Of a stretch of 64,000 nucleotides of DNA, positions 60,429 through 64,000 are shown in pieces (the first letter of the stretch is position 1; each line of letters begins with the position of its first letter). Below the pieces are notes generated by a model. The model was not told where the DNA came from, made no database searches, and saw nothing but the letters and a program-made list of their open reading frames with translations. Origin of the DNA: Candidatus Sumerlaeia bacterium (lineage in GTDB: Bacteria; Sumerlaeota; Sumerlaeia; JADFCW01); the NCBI GenBank assembly GCA_026415575.1, contig JAOAGV010000003.1, forward strand, positions 22,421 to 86,420, read 5' to 3'. The translations under genes were made by a program, and so were the position numbers.

Positions 60429-61280
60429 ATGTTGAACCGCATGCGGCGTTCAAACCAAAATCCAAAATCGCAAACCCAAAACCGCCTCCGTCTCGACCAA
60501 CTGCTTGTTGCACGCGAACTGGCTGAATCGCGCACGCGCGCGCAAGCCTTGATTTTGGCGGGCAAGGTCAGGGTCGGCGGCGAGATCGTCGCCAAATGCG
60601 GCGCGATATTTCCCGAAGACGTTTCCATCGAGATTCTCGCCGCCGACCATCCCTATGTCAGCCGCGGCGGCGTGAAACTCGCCCATGCGCTCGACCAATT
60701 CCGCATTGCGGTCGAGGGCGCGACCGCCCTTGATGTCGGCGCCTCGACCGGCGGCTTCACGGATTGCCTGCTTCAGCGCGGCGCAGCGCGGGTGTATGCG
60801 ATAGATGTCGGCATCGGTCAGTTGCACTGGAAATTGCGCAACGACCCGCGTGTGGTCGTGCGCGAGAACTGCAATGCGCGCCATCTGGCACCGGCCGATT
60901 TTCCCGAACGCTTCGATCTGGCCGTCGCCGACGTGTCGTTCATCAGCCTAAAAAAAATCCTGCCGGCTGTCGTGCCGCTTCTCAAGCCCTCGGCCGATGT
61001 GGTTCTGCTGATCAAACCGCAATTCGAGGCTGCGCGCTCTGAAGTCGGCAAGAAGGGCGTCGTGCGCGATCCACGCATTCGGCAGCGCATCCTCGAAGAG
61101 TTTTGGAACACCCTGCCAGACCTTGGTCTTTCCGCCGTCGGTCTTGTTGCCTCGCCGCTGGCCGGTCCGGCCGGCAACATCGAGTATCTCTTGGGTGCGA
61201 CAACCTCGGCGCAACCGCGCACCGCGCCGGCCGGGCAAACGCCGGATTTTGCCGCTCTGGCGCGCAACCGGGCCGGCTAA
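60429..61280 (+). CDS. tlyA: TlyA family rRNA 2'-O-methyltransferase
   Basis: About 283 residues from the ATG at 60429 (a second ATG at 60441). An S4 RNA-binding domain starts RLDQLLVARELAESRTRAQA, followed by an FtsJ-type methyltransferase: ALDVGASTGGFTDCLLQRGA, DVGIGQLHWKLRNDPRV, ADVSFISLKKILP and LIKPQFEA. TlyA methylates 16S and 23S rRNA and influences capreomycin susceptibility in mycobacteria. The N-terminal NQNPKSQTQN is encoded by a 7-bp repeat array and is not family sequence, so the true first codon is uncertain; family members normally start just before RLDQLL. Confidence 0.9.
   Translation: MLNRMRRSNQNPKSQTQNRLRLDQLLVARELAESRTRAQALILAGKVRVGGEIVAKCGAIFPEDVSIEILAADHPYVSRGGVKLAHALDQFRIAVEGATALDVGASTGGFTDCLLQRGAARVYAIDVGIGQLHWKLRNDPRVVVRENCNARHLAPADFPERFDLAVADVSFISLKKILPAVVPLLKPSADVVLLIKPQFEAARSEVGKKGVVRDPRIRQRILEEFWNTLPDLGLSAVGLVASPLAGPAGNIEYLLGATTSAQPRTAPAGQTPDFAALARNRAG
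60453..60487. repeat. 7-bp tandem repeat at the start of tlyA
   Basis: Units AACCAAA, ATCCAAA, ATCGCAA, ACCCAAA, ACCGCCT in strict 7-base register. The array lies within the open frame just before the conserved tlyA N-terminus, encoding NQNPKSQTQN. Confidence 0.75.
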
Positions 61281-61614
61281 TTCTTCCCGTCGAAATTGAC
61301 GAAAAGAGAATGCCCGCTGCCTGTGCTTCGCGCTTCCGCGTGCCGTATGTGTGACCCGCTCCGGTGTGGCAATTCCTTGCATCGGCCGCAAGTGAAAGGC
61401 CCCCGCGAAAGCCGAAAAAATGCAGCCAACGGACGTTTGACCTGCGTTTTGTTTCCATCGTATTCAGCGTGAAAGGCCGGGACATCCATCGGGCGCCCGA
61501 CGTACCGGTTCTTTTTTTATCGTTCGCTTGACACCGTCCGGCCGCGCGGGTCATTTTATGCCCGTTTGTTGCGTCGGGCGGCAAACCTTACTTGTGCGGG
61601 AAAGGATCGTGATC
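61281..61614. other. 334-base intergenic region, tlyA to sugar isomerase
   Basis: No gene seen. A perfect TTGACA at 61528-61533 occurs 80 bases before the isomerase ATG, with no matching -10 at 17 bases (TCATTT). A sigma-54-like TGGCAATTCCTTGCA at 61367 has GG and GC nine bases apart rather than ten. Confidence 0.5.
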
Positions 61615-62373
61615 ATGGCCAATGTGCCGGTTGCACTTCAGTTATACACGGTTCGCAATGAGTTGGAAAAAGATTTTGAAGGAACCATCGAACAGATAGC
61701 GAAGATCGGCTATGCGGGCGTGGAGTTTTCAGGATTTGCAGGCAAGACCACGGGCAAGGCTTGGCGCGTTGTCTCGGAGTTCGATCTGAAAGTGGCCGGC
61801 TGCCATTTTCCGCTCGAACAGTTGGAAAAAGACATCGAGAGCGTCTGCGAGATGTGCCTCGAACTGTGCTGCGAATACATTGTCGTGCCCTCGCTGTCCG
61901 AAGAGCGGCGGCGCGACCGCAAGCGCTGGCGCGAGGCCGCCAATTCGATGAACGAAATCGCGCAGGATATTCAGGACTACGATCTCAAGCTCTGCTATCA
62001 CAATCATGCCTATGAGTTCGAAAAAGTCGGCAACGAACTGGCGTGGGATATCTTTTTCGACGCCGCCGATCCCGATCTCGTCGGTGCCGAGATTGACACC
62101 TATTGGATCAAGTATGCCGGTCTCGATCCGGTCGAATACATTCGCAACATGTCCAAACGCTGCCCGCTGATTCACCTGCACGACATGGCCGGCGACGCAA
62201 AAAAATCCAGCGTGGAAGTCGGCCGCGGAATTTTGAACTGGGACGCCATCTTTCAGGCAGCCGAAGACAGCGGGGTCAAATGGTATATTGTTGAACAAAC
62301 CGAGTGCGCCGGTTCCCCGCTCGAAAGCGCGCGGATTAGCTTCGAGAACCTCAAAGCCCGCGGCAAAGTGTGA
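61615..62373 (+). CDS. Sugar phosphate isomerase/epimerase-like TIM-barrel protein
   Basis: A 252-residue xylose-isomerase-like TIM barrel; AAAGGA lies nine bases before the ATG at 61615. Typical features: VALQLYTVRNELEKDFEGTI, IGYAGVEFSGFAG, YDLKLCYHNHAYEFEKV, VGAEIDTYWIKYAGLDPVEY, LIHLHDMAGDAKKSSVEVG and YIVEQTEC, which contain the metal-binding Glu/His/Asp set of the AP endonuclease 2/IolE-like fold. It could act on a sugar or inositol derivative; members are hard to assign. A longer upstream frame is not family-like. Confidence 0.88.
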   Translation: MANVPVALQLYTVRNELEKDFEGTIEQIAKIGYAGVEFSGFAGKTTGKAWRVVSEFDLKVAGCHFPLEQLEKDIESVCEMCLELCCEYIVVPSLSEERRRDRKRWREAANSMNEIAQDIQDYDLKLCYHNHAYEFEKVGNELAWDIFFDAADPDLVGAEIDTYWIKYAGLDPVEYIRNMSKRCPLIHLHDMAGDAKKSSVEVGRGILNWDAIFQAAEDSGVKWYIVEQTECAGSPLESARISFENLKARGKV

Positions 62374-62490
62374 CCCGCGCACACCGCAACACGTGCCGTC
62401 TGCGATGGAATGAAGCAGGAAAGTGAGATTGCATCCTCCTGCGGCGGATTTTCCATTTATGGCCGTCAAACCCACTGCCGCAGAAGGCTC

Positions 62491-62525
62491 AATCCAAAAT
62501 CCAAAATCGAAAACCCAAAACGGCA
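62491..62525. repeat. 7-bp tandem repeat directly before pilT (second copy)
   Basis: Units AATCCAA, AATCCAA, AATCGAA, AACCCAA, AACGGCA end exactly at 62525, so the ATG of the second pilT begins at the next base. No Shine-Dalgarno-like sequence remains upstream. Confidence 0.85.
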
Positions 62526-63572
62526 ATGACCATTCAGGAACTGCTCATCGAAGCAAAAGAACAGCAGGCTTCGGACCTTCATCTGACGGTCAACGCACCG
62601 CCCATGCTTCGCATTGACGGGCAGCTCGAGCCGCTCGATCTGCCGCCGCTGACGCCGCGCGACACCCAGCGTCTCGTCTATAGCATCCTCAACGACTCGC
62701 AGAAGCAAAAATTCGAGATGAACTGGGAGCTGGACCTCTCGATCGAGATCGGCGACGTCGGCCGCTTTCGCGTCAACGTCCACAAACAGCGCGGCGCCGT
62801 TGAGGCCGCCTTTCGCATCGTCAATGAGGAAATCCGCACCATCCGCCAACTCGGCCTCCCCCCAATTGTCGAGGAATTGGCGCGCCGCGACAGCGGCCTC
62901 GTCCTTGTGACCGGCCCGACCGGCTCCGGAAAAACCACCACGCTGGCCGCCATGATCAACCAGATCAACGAGGAGCGTCGCTGCGTCATCATCACCATTG
63001 AGGACCCCATCGAATACGTTCATCGCAACCGCCGGAGCATCATCAAGCAGCGCGAGGTGACGTCCGATACGAAAAGCTTCGCCGACGCCCTCCGCCATGT
63101 CCTGCGGCAGGACCCCGATGTGATCTGCGTCGGCGAAATGCGCGACCTCGAAACCATCCAGACCGCGCTGACCGCCGCCGAAACCGGCCACCTCGTTCTC
63201 ACCACCATCCACACGCCCGACGCCGCACAGACGGTGGACCGCATTGTGGATGTTTTCCCGCCGCACCAGCAGCAACAGGTGCGCATTCAACTGGCCGGCA
63301 CCCTGCAGGGGATCATCGCCCAGCAGCTTCTGCCGGTGCCGGGCAACCGCGGGCGTGTCGTGGCGTGCGAAATCCTGATTGCCAACGTCGCTGTTCGCAA
63401 AATCATCCGCTCGGCCAAAACCGAGCAGATCACCACGCTCATTCAGACCAGCTACGAAGCGGGTATGATCACCATGGACAAGTCGCTGAAGAACCTCTAT
63501 CAGCAGGGCCTGATTACCTACGACGACGCGCTGGCCAAATGCCGCTATCCCGAAGCGTTTGATGCAATCTAA
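62526..63572 (+). CDS. pilT: Type IV pilus ATPase PilT, second copy
   Basis: A 348-residue PilT/PilU-family ATPase. Walker A is GPTGSGKTT (130-138), Asp box TIEDPIEY, Walker B GEMRDLETI, His box TGHLVLTTIHTPDAAQTV. The retraction motif region is changed to AVRKIIRSAKTEQI, differing from the first copy (GVKNLIREGKIPQI). It has GKTTTLAA like PilT/PilU proteins generally. The start is fixed only by family length, since a repeat array adjoins it. With the first PilT 6 kb to the left, this suggests PilT/PilU-like division of labour. Confidence 0.93.
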   Translation: MTIQELLIEAKEQQASDLHLTVNAPPMLRIDGQLEPLDLPPLTPRDTQRLVYSILNDSQKQKFEMNWELDLSIEIGDVGRFRVNVHKQRGAVEAAFRIVNEEIRTIRQLGLPPIVEELARRDSGLVLVTGPTGSGKTTTLAAMINQINEERRCVIITIEDPIEYVHRNRRSIIKQREVTSDTKSFADALRHVLRQDPDVICVGEMRDLETIQTALTAAETGHLVLTTIHTPDAAQTVDRIVDVFPPHQQQQVRIQLAGTLQGIIAQQLLPVPGNRGRVVACEILIANVAVRKIIRSAKTEQITTLIQTSYEAGMITMDKSLKNLYQQGLITYDDALAKCRYPEAFDAI

Positions 63573-63688
63573 CCCGCCGGCCGTGCAGTCCCTTGTGCCC
63601 TGCGCGAGGGGAAGCCTTTGATGTGTCGAAGCGGGTTTGTCCTGTCTGCAAATAATCAGAGTGTCAAAGTATAAGTAGGATTTATATC

Positions 63689-63819
63689 GGTCGGGGTGGA
63701 ACCCGACCCTCCAGTGGAAGGATGCCTTCCACGGCATCCGCTTCGGAGCCGGTCGGGGTGGAACCCTACCCTCCACGGCTTCCGATTGGAAATGCGGTCG
63801 GGGTGGGACCCGACCCTCC
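63689..63819. repeat. Three copies of a 24-bp palindromic element (GGTCGGG...CCCGACC)
   Basis: Copies at 63689-63712, 63751-63774 and 63796-63819. Each has arms GGTCGGG and CCCGACC around a 6-base loop (GTGGAA or GTGGGA), followed by CTCC. The middle copy has one changed arm base (CCCTACC). Spacing is irregular (62 and 45 bases), so it is not a CRISPR array; it resembles REP/BIME-type intergenic palindromes. Confidence 0.85.
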
Positions 63820-63881
63820 GAGTGTTGAATTCCGCCCGCCTGAGGCAGCGCCCTTGTCATTATGATCAAATCATCGTCCGC

Positions 63882-63976
63882 TTTGGACTGCGGCAGCCAT
63901 GCTGCCGCTTTCTTTTTGTTCCAAACTCAACCCCTCCGGCATCCATTTTGGACTGCGGCAGCCATGCTGCCGCTTT
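63882..63976. repeat. Two 30-bp identical palindromic elements (GCGGCAGC-cat-GCTGCCGC)
   Basis: Copies at 63882-63911 and 63947-63976, identical over 30 bases and 65 bases apart. Each is an 8-base perfect stem (GCGGCAGC/GCTGCCGC) with loop CAT, flanked by TTTGGACT and TTT. The first is followed by CTTTTTG and the second by GTTTTG, so each also looks like a weak intrinsic terminator downstream of pilT, on the plus strand. Confidence 0.85.
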
Positions 63977-64000
63977 GTTTTGCGCCAAGTTGAAACCCGC

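Larger units (their letters stand above)
63573..64000. other. 428-base non-coding right end with palindromic repeats
   Basis: No coding sequence is called here. It carries three copies of a GGTCGGG-type palindrome and two of a GCGGCAGC-type palindrome (separate entries), and a hairpin TGGAAGG/CCTTCCA at 63715-63731. Confidence 0.7.

Noticed and set aside
61367..61380. Sigma-54-like promoter TGGCAATTCCTTGC
   Set aside because: The GG and GC are nine bases apart instead of the required ten, so it should not be functional even though rpoN is present.
63689..63976. Possible CRISPR array at the right edge
   Set aside because: Two unrelated palindromic repeats with irregular spacing and no cas genes; they look like REP-type elements.

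Overview
The window is about 64 kb of GC-rich (roughly 60%) bacterial chromosome with close gene packing, many 4-bp ATGA-type overlaps and no tRNA, rRNA, CRISPR, prophage or transposase that I can see. Gene content points to a Gram-negative-type, free-living heterotroph: sigma-54, bactofilin, type IV pilus/pseudopilin parts (one prepilin, two PilT ATPases), a lipoprotein, a Tat-exported sulfatase, large secreted LamG/FN3/CotH/LTD proteins, and many glycosyltransferases. Abundant 7-bp and 9-bp tandem repeats between genes, together with this gene set, resemble uncultured PVC-like or candidate-phylum genomes (for example Sumerlaeota/BRC1 or Hydrogenedentota). That placement is inference from general knowledge, not a database result.

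Layout. 1-1.9 kb: tail of a sugar ABC importer (binding protein end, two permeases). 1.9-5.6 kb (minus strand): lipoprotein, bactofilin and two glycosyltransferases. 5.8-11 kb: ABC-2 permease, HAD phosphatase, argS, Tat sulfatase. 11-21.2 kb (plus): a tightly coupled surface-glycan-like operon with a small membrane protein, FOUR paralogous alkaline-phosphatase-superfamily phosphodiesterases (all ending LGYLD or LGYMD), two glycosyltransferases and a short-chain dehydrogenase. 21.3-23.8 kb (minus): fmt and a B12-type radical SAM protein. 24.2 kb: GntR/FCD regulator. 25-32 kb: three exported proteins sharing a C-terminal R-W-[E/Q]-x-Y tail, plus a prepilin among them. 32-39 kb: split altronate-dehydratase/sulfolactate-lyase-like enzyme, LDH2-family dehydrogenase, radical SAM, CstA. 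39-44 kb: PlsC acyltransferase, RNase H-like exonuclease, GT4, asparagine synthase. 44-49 kb (minus): a GlgD-like/GlgC pair overlapping an orphan PAS-GAF-PAS histidine kinase. 49-63.6 kb: GlcG-like protein, rpoN, phosphohexomutase, era, NAD(P)HX repair enzyme, pilT, gph-like HAD, an unusual RecA-like/PEP-synthase-like fusion, tlyA, sugar isomerase-like protein, second pilT. The right end holds two families of palindromic repeats.

How it works together: the window is dominated by envelope building (glycosyltransferases, asparagine synthase-type amidotransferase, acyltransferase, phosphodiesterases, bactofilin), secretion/motility (prepilin, PilT pair, secreted modular proteins) and carbon handling (sugar import, GlgC glycogen branch, CstA, PEP/pyruvate-binding protein). 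The most promising undescribed features are the shared C-terminal tail of the secreted proteins, the four-fold phosphodiesterase cluster with its own conserved tail, and short tandem repeats that supply start codons or grow in frame inside genes.
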